Part shown: positions 1-6,724 of the stretch, piece after piece
Layout: each line of letters starts with the position of its first letter
Position numbering within the stretch: the stretch's first letter is position 1
From: Planctomycetota bacterium
Lineage (GTDB): Bacteria; Planctomycetota; Phycisphaerae; WQYP01
Assembly (NCBI GenBank): GCA_021838985.1
Contig: JAKCCC010000084.1
Span: forward strand, 1-7,258
DNA length: 7,258 nt
Direction: 5' to 3'
The notes under the pieces: model-generated
Database searches by the model: none
What the model saw: the letters and a program-made list of their open reading frames with translations, nothing else
What the model was told of the DNA's origin: nothing
Translations under genes and position numbers: made by a program

Positions 1-2325
1 GTACAGCCATACGCCACCGGTATGAATCGGCTTGATGTGCAGCGGCGCGACCAATGACCGAAAGCGGCGCGGACGAGCGCCGACAACGATAAACGCCCGG
101 ATTTTAAAGGTCTTAATAAACTGGCGCAACTGCGCGGGATACCTGGAATCCGTGGCTCGACCGGCGTAGAAGGCCGCTACCGCGGGAAAAGCCGTGAAAC
201 GGCGCGGAATGCCGGAATTTACATAGCCGCCGACCAGCAAAAAATGAAAATGCGCTTCGGCTTGCCACAACATGCTGTAACCATATCGACCATAAGGCAG
301 GATAACCACCCGGCAGCCGGCTGGTAAATAAGCAGGCGTAAAACCTGCGGCGAAGTAGGGCGGATTGGGAGTTTTTTGGACCCACCGGCCGCTGGAGACA
401 TTGGGAAACAAAAAAAAGATGGTGGAAGCTGCTAGCAGCAATTTCCATCCCCAACGGGTCCGGGACTGGGCCAGCCACCACGCCCCCACCACGGCCATCG
501 CCAGCCATAGGTATACGACCAATCGCAGTGGCACTATTTTGTCGAATATCGGCAGATGAGCCACCAGCGCCCAAGGCAGCAGAATAGGCAGCGCCACATT
601 CACGAAAGGTGCAATCTGCAGCTGGGATCCCAACGCCAGCAAAAAAATGATGACCAACAGCAATAGTAACAGGCGGGCGCGAGGCTGCCCAATAAATTCA
701 CGGCTAAACAACGCCAAGATACCCAGCAGCGGCAATCCCAGGTATGCACCGCGGAACCACACGGTTCCCATAAAATGCAGGGATGCATTCAAGCTGCTAC
801 CCAACCACGTGATAGGGGTGGGAATCACGAAATTGGCCAAGTCTGTGGAAAAAGCGGATGGTAAAAAGGGGCCGGACACATAATGCACCACGAAAAGGCT
901 GTAAAATGCGGGCGACAACACCGCGCCGGCCACGGCAAGACCGATCAGGGTTTCCCATAACCCTTGACGGTGGCGCCGGTGCGTTAGCTCATCCCGCGAA
1001 AAAACAGCCGCAAGCCAAACCGCCAGTAACCCCAATGGCGCCGCTGAAGCTAAGATTTCGGTGGATACGCCGAATTGAAACAGCGCCAGCAGTGCGATCA
1101 ACCCTACATACCACCGACGTGACAATTTCTCGTCGCGGCGCAGCAGGTAAAGCCATACCGCCAACGGCAGCGCGAAAGTTACCGATAAATGAGGCGTGAT
1201 TTGCAGATTGGCGAAGGCATAGGAGGAAAAACCAAAAAGCCAGCCGCCAAACAAGGCCGGCCCGAATTTTCCGGTAAGGTACCGACATAATAAGTAGGCT
1301 GCCCACGCCCCCAGCACCGGCGAAAGCAGCGCCATAACGTTATAACTGACCAGCACCCCGAACCAATGCGTCACCGGCGCCAGCAGCAGGGCCAGGCTGC
1401 CAATCGAGGTCATCCATAGCAGACTCACACCCACCGGCGACCAGAGCATAGAGCTGAAGAACGGATCAAGGTGATGCCGGATCGCCCACGGCCACCAAGC
1501 CAGGCTCCAGAGATAGATACTTGCATCGCTCGGCACCGGGTGATGGTAGGCGATCAAGTAATGCCGCAGATCGAAATGCAGCGGCGCTAAGAGCAATAGC
1601 GCCGCCGCAGCCAGATAGATGGTGAAGGCGGCGGATGGCGAACAGAGTTTCCGGTATCTAGTTTCTGCTTTCTGGTTTTTCGTTTCCAGCTGTCGCGGCG
1701 GCGACTCTTCGAGCTGGTTCGGGAGCGTCGGTTTCGGGTTTCGAGCTTCGAGTTCCTGGTTTCGGGTGTCTAAGTCTCGCCGTGCCGACGCTGCGAGCTG
1801 GGTCTTGCCTTCCGAAGTAAATCCGATTGCTTTTCTTCGTTTTACTTTTTCCGTTTTACTTTCCCGCCCTTCATCCTTCCGCCTTCCGCTTTCACCCACC
1901 CATGGCCCCAGGCCGCGCATCGCGCGCCAGGCCGAAATCAGGTTAAAAAGAATCGCGCTGAGCCATAGCAGCACAAAACCCAGCGACGCCAGCGAGGTAA
2001 ACAATGCGGCCAGGTAATGCGGCCCCCAGAGGGCATACAGGATGCCCGGTGGAGCTGCGGAATTTGAAATTTCAAATTTCAAATTTGAGATTTCGTAGAG
2101 CCGGACCAGAGTGGCCAGCAGGTCAACGATATGGGTAAAGGGCGCCAGAGCGGCGTAGCCGACCACGACCCCCCCATTCACCAAAGCCGCGCTGCGGCTG
2201 TGGCGTTCGAGCCACGGCTCCCGGTCTCTGGCCCACAACCACAGCATAAGGCCGGGTAGAAACGCCAGCGGTAACGCCAGAAAATACCCCGCTGCCGCCA
2301 GAAAGTTTTTGAATCGCACGGGCAT
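1..2325 (-). CDS. Polytopic membrane protein, putative GT-C-type glycosyltransferase, with N-terminal membrane module and repeat-encoded linker (3' end beyond window)
   Basis: The minus frame is open for all 775 codons from ATG 2325 to the window edge; I checked it triplet by triplet. An in-frame TGA lies at 2350-2352. A GGAG Shine-Dalgarno sits 9 nt before the ATG. Residues 1-140 form a small membrane module with hydrophobic segments near 8-31, 46-76 and 104-132. Residues 145-227 are a charged, repeat-encoded linker. From about 232 onwards there are many hydrophobic helices. The first outer loop after that helix carries Asp267 (PSDASIYLW), followed by the SPVGVSLLW, YNVMALLSPVLGAWAAYLL and FGFSSYAFANLQ stretches typical of GT-C-like membrane proteins. 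A PIFDKIVPLRL segment lies near 592, and residues 640-775 look like the soluble C-terminal domain. GT-C enzymes use polyprenyl-phosphate sugars at the membrane, but the substrate here is unknown. The coding call is firm; the enzymatic role is inferred from general resemblance. The N-terminal module is not recognised. Confidence 0.8.
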   Translation of the reverse strand, partial: MPVRFKNFLAAAGYFLALPLAFLPGLMLWLWARDREPWLERHSRSAALVNGGVVVGYAALAPFTHIVDLLATLVRLYEISNLKFEISNSAAPPGILYALWGPHYLAALFTSLASLGFVLLWLSAILFNLISAWRAMRGLGPWVGESGRRKDEGRESKTEKVKRRKAIGFTSEGKTQLAASARRDLDTRNQELEARNPKPTLPNQLEESPPRQLETKNQKAETRYRKLCSPSAAFTIYLAAAALLLLAPLHFDLRHYLIAYHHPVPSDASIYLWSLAWWPWAIRHHLDPFFSSMLWSPVGVSLLWMTSIGSLALLLAPVTHWFGVLVSYNVMALLSPVLGAWAAYLLCRYLTGKFGPALFGGWLFGFSSYAFANLQITPHLSVTFALPLAVWLYLLRRDEKLSRRWYVGLIALLALFQFGVSTEILASAAPLGLLAVWLAAVFSRDELTHRRHRQGLWETLIGLAVAGAVLSPAFYSLFVVHYVSGPFLPSAFSTDLANFVIPTPITWLGSSLNASLHFMGTVWFRGAYLGLPLLGILALFSREFIGQPRARLLLLLLVIIFLLALGSQLQIAPFVNVALPILLPWALVAHLPIFDKIVPLRLVVYLWLAMAVVGAWWLAQSRTRWGWKLLLAASTIFFLFPNVSSGRWVQKTPNPPYFAAGFTPAYLPAGCRVVILPYGRYGYSMLWQAEAHFHFLLVGGYVNSGIPRRFTAFPAVAAFYAGRATDSRYPAQLRQFIKTFKIRAFIVVGARPRRFRSLVAPLHIKPIHTGGVWLY
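1647..1688. repeat. Degenerate heptamer array, GTTTCYR type, six units (copy 1)
   Basis: Six consecutive 7-mers: GTTTCCG, GTATCTA, GTTTCTG, CTTTCTG, GTTTTTC, GTTTCCA. The array lies inside the membrane-protein gene and encodes part of its linker (about residues 213-227, ETKNQKAETRYRKL-like). It is 42 bp long, a multiple of three. Confidence 0.75.
1731..1772. repeat. Degenerate heptamer array, GTTTCGR type, six units (copy 2)
   Basis: Six consecutive 7-mers: GTTTCGG, GTTTCGA, GCTTCGA, GTTCCTG, GTTTCGG, GTGTCTA. It starts exactly 84 bp after copy 1 and is again 42 bp. It encodes DTRNQELEARNPKP-like residues of the linker. Confidence 0.8.
1831..1893. repeat. Degenerate heptamer array, CGCCTTC / CGTTTTA types, nine units
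   Basis: Nine 7-mers in register: TTTTCTT, CGTTTTA, CTTTTTC, CGTTTTA, CTTTCCC, GCCCTTC, ATCCTTC, CGCCTTC, CGCTTTC. The middle part is also a 14-bp tandem (CGTTTTACTTT at 1838 and 1852). On the coding strand it is almost pure purine and encodes a Lys/Arg/Glu/Gly-rich stretch (residues 145-165, GRRKDEGRESKTEK). Confidence 0.75.
2060..2094. repeat. AT-rich heptamer array with palindromic symmetry, five units
   Basis: Five 7-mers: GAATTTG, AAATTTC, AAATTTC, AAATTTG, AGATTTC. It contains a perfect 18-bp palindrome at 2061-2078 and a near-perfect inverted repeat over 2066-2094 (one mismatch in 14-bp arms, 1-nt centre). It lies in the membrane-protein gene and encodes EISNLKFEISN, residues 78-88, a loop between the second and third hydrophobic segments. 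Its AT content contrasts sharply with the GC-rich gene around it. Confidence 0.85.
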
Positions 2326-2334
2326 CCTGCTCGG

Positions 2335-2338
2335 CTCC
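2335..2338 (-). promoter_or_regulatory. Shine-Dalgarno GGAG for the membrane-protein gene
   Basis: GGAG on the minus strand, 9 nt before ATG 2325. Together with the in-frame stop at 2350-2352 it fixes this start; no other ATG lies between that stop and the chosen codon. Confidence 0.65.
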
Positions 2339-2427
2339 GTCAGGCGGAATCATTTTGGCGCCGCTGGGGCGGTTTCCACAAGTTCCATCCGAAGCGGAAG
2401 TCCGGGGGTTATCGTTCGCCGGAATAA

Positions 2428-2481
2428 ATCCCGGGGCTTGCGTAGTTCTCAAACTCCCGCCCGGGATATTATTTTTGAGAA
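2428..2481 (-). promoter_or_regulatory. Interleaved inverted repeats, candidate H-type pseudoknot in the membrane-protein leader
   Basis: This lies in the 176-bp gap between the phosphatase-like gene and the membrane-protein gene. Two perfect 8-bp inverted repeats interlock. TTCTCAAA/TTTGAGAA occupies 2474-2481 and 2446-2453, and ATCCCGGG/CCCGGGAT occupies 2460-2467 and 2428-2435. In transcript order the connecting stretches are 6, 6 and 10 nt, which suits an H-type pseudoknot or two alternative stems. The inner CCCGGG is itself palindromic, which weakens the second pairing as evidence. There is no T-tract after the structure in the gene direction, so a standard intrinsic terminator is unlikely. 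The rest of the gap shows no gene. Confidence 0.4.
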
Positions 2482-2501
2482 TCGCTTTAAATCCTGTATC
2501 G

Positions 2502-3890
2502 CTACGCCGATTCCAGTAAAGTGCTTAACCAGCCAGCGCAGGCTGCGGCGGGCACCGCGCTGTCGTGTGTCGGCAGCGGCGCATCGCTTAGCAGCACCGG
2601 CCGACGATTCACGTCCAGCGCTGCGGGCCAGACCCCGTGCGAGCCTTTCACCAATGACGGATCCTGGGTAATGCCGCGGCGGGCCGCGTCGAAAAATAAT
2701 TCGCGCGGATCGTAGCCCGGCTTGCGATGGATATCAACGCCAAATTGCCACGCTGGCTTTTCATCCTCCGCGAGCCACCAATCGTGCACAAACCAGGCGT
2801 CCGGCCGGCTCAACAGGACGAGGGTACCACTGCGCGGATGGTCCAGGCCAAGCTGACGCTTTTGCGCGTCGGACCGCGCGATTTGCTCCACGCCGTCGAG
2901 TTTTTCCAGCACGTGGATCGCACCGGCGGCCGTACCAGGCTGACAATACACGTGCGCAATCTGATGATCCGCCATGGCCAATGCGGTGCTGGCTTGGAAA
3001 TCGATCAGCAGTTTGCCCTGCGGATCCGCCTGGGTTCGCAGCAGCCCCGCCCGGCGCAGCGCGACATTCGGTGCGACGCTGGTGGTGACGGCGTTCATAG
3101 CGTAATCGCCAGCAACGATAGCCGTAGCGCCGGCAGCACGCACCTGCGTGACCAGCGGCGCCAACAGCGCGTCCAGATCACAGACCTCCTGGGCCAGCGC
3201 CGGATGCCCCGGTCCCCAACGCTGCAGGTTGTAATCCAGCATCGGCACATACACCATTTGCAAATCGACGGGATAGTTCCGCCACACCTGCCGGGCTGCC
3301 TCCAGGATCCAGCGCGAAGCGGCTGGTCCCGCCAGGGGACCCCAATAGGATGACAGCGGAAACGATCCCAGCTTCGCCTCCAGTTCAGCGTATAGCGCGG
3401 CCGGCCGGCTCCAACAAGCGGCGAGGGTGCGCCCCTCGGGTGTATGCCGCGGTTTTGGCGTCAAGATAATGTCGGCCGCATCGGGCATCGATTGCTGCCA
3501 GAATAGCATGGCCGTGCGGCAAGGGCGATTGAGCCTATCTTCCCGGGTCCGCGCTTTCAGCGCGGGCGACCAGAAACGGGGTGCTTCCAGCAGGGCATTG
3601 GACTGTTCCCAAAAGCTGATCTGTCGTCGAAAATCCGCAAAATTATCCAAGTCCAGATGGCGCTGCAGGGCTGGATTATCATGGGTATACAGACCATTGG
3701 CGATGATGCCGTGTTTCGCCGGCGCCAGGCCGGTGGTGAGGGTAGCCTGCATGGTACAGGTCACCGCGGGCAGAACCGGCGCCAGGACCGTGCGATACGG
3801 AAAGCTGTTTAACGTCGGCGTCCGGCCGGCCCGTGTCGCGAGCTGACCATCCAGGCCGGCCACGAGAATAAAACAAATTCGGCGCATCAT
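2502..3890 (-). CDS. Alkaline phosphatase superfamily protein (type I phosphodiesterase / nucleotide pyrophosphatase-like)
   Basis: A 462-residue protein starting at ATG 3890 (MMRRICFILVAG), with a weak GAGA 6 nt upstream; a TTG four codons earlier is less likely. Family features in order: Asp14 in AGLDG, a metal-ligand position; the nucleophile loop PAVTCTMQATLTTG with candidate Thr44; HGIIANG at 60-66; LDYNLQRWGP with Asp219; GDYAM with Asp262; DIHRKPGYDPRELF near 387; and KGSHG with His418. The superfamily hydrolyses phosphodiester or phosphomonoester bonds using two metal ions. The usual Asp-His metal pair reads Asp-Tyr here (262-263), and the position after Asp219 usually held by His is Gln222, so the active site is not the textbook one. 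Related proteins occur in ebo-type gene clusters, but no other ebo gene is visible. No clear signal peptide is seen, so the protein is probably cytoplasmic. The gene lies 96 bp downstream of the phosphorylase. Substrate unknown. Confidence 0.85.
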   Translation of the reverse strand: MMRRICFILVAGLDGQLATRAGRTPTLNSFPYRTVLAPVLPAVTCTMQATLTTGLAPAKHGIIANGLYTHDNPALQRHLDLDNFADFRRQISFWEQSNALLEAPRFWSPALKARTREDRLNRPCRTAMLFWQQSMPDAADIILTPKPRHTPEGRTLAACWSRPAALYAELEAKLGSFPLSSYWGPLAGPAASRWILEAARQVWRNYPVDLQMVYVPMLDYNLQRWGPGHPALAQEVCDLDALLAPLVTQVRAAGATAIVAGDYAMNAVTTSVAPNVALRRAGLLRTQADPQGKLLIDFQASTALAMADHQIAHVYCQPGTAAGAIHVLEKLDGVEQIARSDAQKRQLGLDHPRSGTLVLLSRPDAWFVHDWWLAEDEKPAWQFGVDIHRKPGYDPRELFFDAARRGITQDPSLVKGSHGVWPAALDVNRRPVLLSDAPLPTHDSAVPAAACAGWLSTLLESA

Positions 3891-3939
3891 CGCGCGTCTC
3901 AAAACGGCGCCCCGCCGCGTTACCCGGTGGTATCCGCAT

Positions 3940-3959
3940 CGGCGATAGGGGCATCGCCG
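3940..3959 (-). other. Hairpin between the phosphorylase and phosphatase-like genes
   Basis: CGGCGAT and ATCGCCG form a perfect 7-bp stem with a 6-nt loop in the 96-bp gap. It is not followed by a T-run, so it is not a standard terminator. It could be an mRNA-stability or processing element separating expression of the two genes, or a chance GC-rich palindrome. Confidence 0.4.
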
Positions 3960-3986
3960 GCTACGGGGCCTTCACCCTTTGGCCTG

Positions 3987-6596
3987 TTATCCCCAATGGA
4001 TTAACCCCGGCTCCGGCCGCAGCACATCGTCCGGACATTCCTTCAGCACCAAGCCCCGATAATGCCCCAGCACCCGGACGAAAAATCCCTGTGCGCCGCA
4101 GGTGGCCGCGGGGATTTCGCCGACATATTGATGGGCGCCATCCGCCAGCGCCGCGACGTGATCCATCGGCACCGCCGTGCCGGAGGGAAAATCGTCGGAG
4201 GTATTCAACTGGCCGAAATACAACTGCACGTCCACGTGTTCACTGGCAATCGCCCCCAGTTCCACCACGGCCTCCACCTGCAGGGTTTTACCGGCTTCGA
4301 TGTCCGCCGCATTATATTTAACATCGCGGACGCGCACCTGCGGCCAGTGCTGGCGGAGATGCTGCTTCCATTTGGCCAAAGCGGCCGCGGCCGCGGCGTT
4401 CTGACTCACCAGCGCTGTGAATCCCTCGTGGGCGGGTTGGTACGCCGTGGCGAGATAGTCTTCGACCATGCGATTGGTGTTAAACTTGGGACAGATGCTG
4501 CGAATGGAGGCTTTCATCCACTGCAGCCATTCCCGTGGCAGACCTGCCGCATCCCGTTGGTAATACAGCGGGACGATCTGATTTTCCAGGAGATCAAACA
4601 ATTCGCGGCTGTCGATTTCATCCTGGTATTCTTCCCTGGCCTGCGGTGCATCGCCGTCCACCGCCCAACCCACATCCGGCCCGCCAGCCAGGCAAGCCTC
4701 TTCCCACCAGCCGTCCAACACGCTTAAGTTCAGCACCCCATTGATGGCGGCTTTCATCCCACTGGTGCCGGAGGCCTCCATGGGGCGGCGCGGCGTGTTG
4801 AGCCATACGTCGACGCCCTGGACCATGTGGCGGGCGACATTGATGTCGTAATCTTCCAGGAACACCAGGCGGTTCCGCACATCGTGCCGGCGGCAAAAAC
4901 GAACGATATCCTGAATGAAATGTTTGCCGCCATCATCGCGGGGATGGGCCTTGCCGGCAAAAAGAAGCTGCACCGGTCGCTGCGGATCGTTGAGCAGCCG
5001 CAGGAGCCGTTCGGAATCGCGCAGCAGGAGCGTGGCACGTTTATAGGTGGCGAAACGGCGGGCAAAACCGAGGGTGAGCACCTGCGGATCGAGCACCTCA
5101 GGAGGGCGTCGCCTTCCGTGCCCCACGGTGCTACAGTGCGCCAGTTGCAGGCCGAGGCGCTGCCGCACGAATTGAATCAGCCGCTCTTTGCCACGCTGGT
5201 GCACCCGCCACAGCTCCGCGTCGGAAATTTTTTCCGTGTGCTGCCAAAATCCGCGATCGGTCGGTTGTTCCGGCCAACGCATGTGGAGAGTTTCCTCGTA
5301 GAGCCGGACGAAATCTTTGTCCAGCCAGGATGGCGTGTGCACGCCGTTGGTGATGGCCGCAATTGGAATTTCCCGCAGCGACATTCCCGGCCAGATCTGG
5401 CGCCACATCTTCCGCGCTTCGCGACCGTGCAGTTGACTGACGCCGTTGCAATGCCAGGCCATGCGCAGGGCCAGCACGGTCATGCCGAATGGCTCTTGCG
5501 GATCCGCGGGATGCACCCGCCCCAGAGCCAGAAACTCATCCAGGGACAGTTGCAGTTGGGGATAATAGTTGCCCAGGTGCTTTTCCATCAGTTCGCGCGG
5601 GAAAGCGTCATTTCCCGCCGGCACCGGCGTGTGGGTGGTGAATACATTGCCGGCTGCGACCGCTTCGCGGGCCTCGGCAAAGGAAATGTGCGTCTGTTCC
5701 ATGAGCCACCGGCAGCGCTCCAGCGCCAACAACGACGAATGGCCCTCGTTCATGTGGCAGACCGTGGGATTTTTGTTCAAGGCGCGCAAAGCCCGCACGC
5801 CGCCAATGCCCAGTAAAATTTCCTGCCGCAACCGCGCATTCTGATCTCCGCCGTAGAGGCGGGCGGTAATTGCCCGGTCTTCAGCCCGATTTTCGGGAAG
5901 ATCGGTGTCGAGCAGGTAAAGTTCTACCCGGCCCACCTGCACCTTCCAGATGCCCACCCGAACCGGTCCTTGCGGATATTCCACGGTCACGGCCAGAGGC
6001 TGGCCGTCCGGGCCTTGAACGCGCGTCAGGGGCAGGCTGAAAAAGTCCAGGGCCGGATTGCGCTCCTCCTGCCAGCCTTCCGCGTTAAGCCGCTGATGAA
6101 AATATCCCTCCCGATACAACAGTCCAACAGCCACCAATGGCAGCCCCAGATCACTGGCGCTTTTCAAGTGATCCCCCGCCAACACGCCTAAACCGCCGGA
6201 GTAGATAGGCAGTGCTTCATGCAGACCGAACTCCGCGGAAAAATACGCGATCAGCATATGGCCAGCGCTGGCATGCGCCTTGGACCACGTATCCTGGAAC
6301 CAGGTCTGTTGCTGGGCCGGCTGCTGCAGATAATACTGCAGCTTGGCGGCGGCGAGATTTAAATGGGTGATAAAGCCTTCCTGGCGGGCCTTTTCGTCCA
6401 GCTTACTCTGACTAATCTGATTGAGCAGCGCCACCGGGTTGTGGTTGGTGCGCTCCCACAGCTCCGGGTCCAAATCGTGAAACAAACTGACGGTATCGCT
6501 GTTCCAAAGCGACCAGATATTGGATTTAAGCTCATCCAGCGGCGCCAACCGTGGCGGCATAGACGGAACGACCCTGAAGCCATGAACCTTCGCCAT
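3987..6596 (-). CDS. glgP: Alpha-glucan (glycogen/maltodextrin) phosphorylase, GT35, DUF3417 type
   Basis: An 869-residue PLP enzyme that releases glucose-1-phosphate from alpha-1,4-glucan ends using phosphate. Residues about 15-115 match the DUF3417 N-terminal domain (LDELKSNIWSLWNSDTVSLF). Then follow AYFSAEFGLHEALPIYSGGL, GVLAGDH (137-143), NEGHSS (283-288), THTPVPAG with His322 (equivalent to the muscle-enzyme active-site His), ITNGVHTPSW, FARRFATYKR with Arg514 and Lys519 (phosphate-binding region) and EASGTSGMKAAINGVLNLS with Lys615 as the PLP lysine. Length is normal for the short bacterial alpha-glucan phosphorylase family and all expected motifs are present, so it should be active. 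ATG 6596 is chosen because AAAGGA sits just upstream and the family similarity begins there; 26 extra in-frame codons up to 6674 (Trp/Arg-rich) look untranslated. It acts in the cytoplasm on storage glucan. No glycogen synthase or branching enzyme is in view. Confidence 0.95.
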   Translation of the reverse strand: MAKVHGFRVVPSMPPRLAPLDELKSNIWSLWNSDTVSLFHDLDPELWERTNHNPVALLNQISQSKLDEKARQEGFITHLNLAAAKLQYYLQQPAQQQTWFQDTWSKAHASAGHMLIAYFSAEFGLHEALPIYSGGLGVLAGDHLKSASDLGLPLVAVGLLYREGYFHQRLNAEGWQEERNPALDFFSLPLTRVQGPDGQPLAVTVEYPQGPVRVGIWKVQVGRVELYLLDTDLPENRAEDRAITARLYGGDQNARLRQEILLGIGGVRALRALNKNPTVCHMNEGHSSLLALERCRWLMEQTHISFAEAREAVAAGNVFTTHTPVPAGNDAFPRELMEKHLGNYYPQLQLSLDEFLALGRVHPADPQEPFGMTVLALRMAWHCNGVSQLHGREARKMWRQIWPGMSLREIPIAAITNGVHTPSWLDKDFVRLYEETLHMRWPEQPTDRGFWQHTEKISDAELWRVHQRGKERLIQFVRQRLGLQLAHCSTVGHGRRRPPEVLDPQVLTLGFARRFATYKRATLLLRDSERLLRLLNDPQRPVQLLFAGKAHPRDDGGKHFIQDIVRFCRRHDVRNRLVFLEDYDINVARHMVQGVDVWLNTPRRPMEASGTSGMKAAINGVLNLSVLDGWWEEACLAGGPDVGWAVDGDAPQAREEYQDEIDSRELFDLLENQIVPLYYQRDAAGLPREWLQWMKASIRSICPKFNTNRMVEDYLATAYQPAHEGFTALVSQNAAAAAALAKWKQHLRQHWPQVRVRDVKYNAADIEAGKTLQVEAVVELGAIASEHVDVQLYFGQLNTSDDFPSGTAVPMDHVAALADGAHQYVGEIPAATCGAQGFFVRVLGHYRGLVLKECPDDVLRPEPGLIHWG

Positions 6597-6602
6597 ACGA
6601 AA

Positions 6603-6608
6603 TCCTTT
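6603..6608 (-). promoter_or_regulatory. Shine-Dalgarno AAAGGA that sets the glgP start
   Basis: AAAGGA on the minus strand ends 6 nt before ATG 6596. No comparable site precedes the longer in-frame start at 6674, so this site decides for the 869-residue protein. Confidence 0.75.
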
Positions 6609-6626
6609 ATCGAGCCAATCATGGTT

Positions 6627-6638
6627 CCTAATCTTAGG
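6627..6638. promoter_or_regulatory. Small palindrome upstream of glgP, possible operator
   Basis: CCTAA-TC-TTAGG, a symmetric 12-bp site 30-41 nt before the glgP ATG. The position would suit a regulator site or the base of a leader hairpin. It is short enough to be chance. Confidence 0.25.
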
Positions 6639-6724
6639 CTCCAGCCGCAGATTCCACCACCATCGTCGCCGCAACCGCTAAACCTCCCGCGTGGCCAGGC
6701 CGCAGCTGAGATGTGCACGGCCTA

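Larger units (their letters stand above)
1647..1814. repeat. Diverged 84-bp tandem duplication, each unit a heptamer array plus a GC-rich segment
   Basis: Units 1647-1730 and 1731-1814 align without gaps at about 55 of 84 positions by eye. The best-preserved part is a 25-bp block at 1693-1717 and 1777-1801, with 20 of 25 identical, including CGAGCTGG. In the first unit the GC-rich part contains a hairpin, GTCGC-GGCG-GCGAC at 1692-1705. The 84-bp period is a multiple of both 7 and 3, so the duplication kept the reading frame. Confidence 0.6.

Noticed and set aside
1647..1893. CRISPR array
   Set aside because: The repeats are degenerate 7-mers in direct tandem without unique spacers of regular length; the 84-bp period is a coding-frame duplication with only two units.
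1619..2017. Plus-strand frame of 132 codons across the heptamer arrays
   Set aside because: Its Ser/Phe/Arg-rich product is simply the reverse strand of the purine-rich repeats, and it lies antisense to the long membrane-protein frame.
2123..2452. Minus-strand frame of 109 codons overlapping the start of the membrane-protein gene
   Set aside because: It is a shifted frame over the first part of the membrane-protein gene; its product (GTCGNRPSGAKMIPPDGAEQ and similar) is low in hydrophobic structure, while the other frame gives clear membrane helices and stays open for 775 codons.
2454..2476. Plus-strand intrinsic terminator (TCCCGCCCGGGA followed by a T-rich run)
   Set aside because: It would act only on plus-strand transcripts, and no plus-strand gene is supported in the window; the stem is also only 4-5 bp.
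2727..3353. Plus-strand open frame of 208 codons opposite the phosphatase-like gene
   Set aside because: Antisense shadow with an Arg/His/Gln-rich, domain-free product.
3891..3902. TTG start of the phosphatase-like gene at 3902
   Set aside because: Two ATG codons follow within five codons, one with a GAGA element at suitable spacing, and the family's N-terminal beta strand (RICFILVAG) begins just after them.
4827..5816. Long plus-strand open frame of 329 codons inside glgP
   Set aside because: It lies wholly antisense to a clear phosphorylase with all family motifs; its product has no recognisable domain and it is explained by the GC-rich codon pattern of the real gene.
6597..6674. Extension of glgP to an upstream in-frame start at 6674
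   Set aside because: The extra 26 residues (MRRRWWWNLR...) are unlike the family, and the good Shine-Dalgarno AAAGGA precedes ATG 6596 instead.
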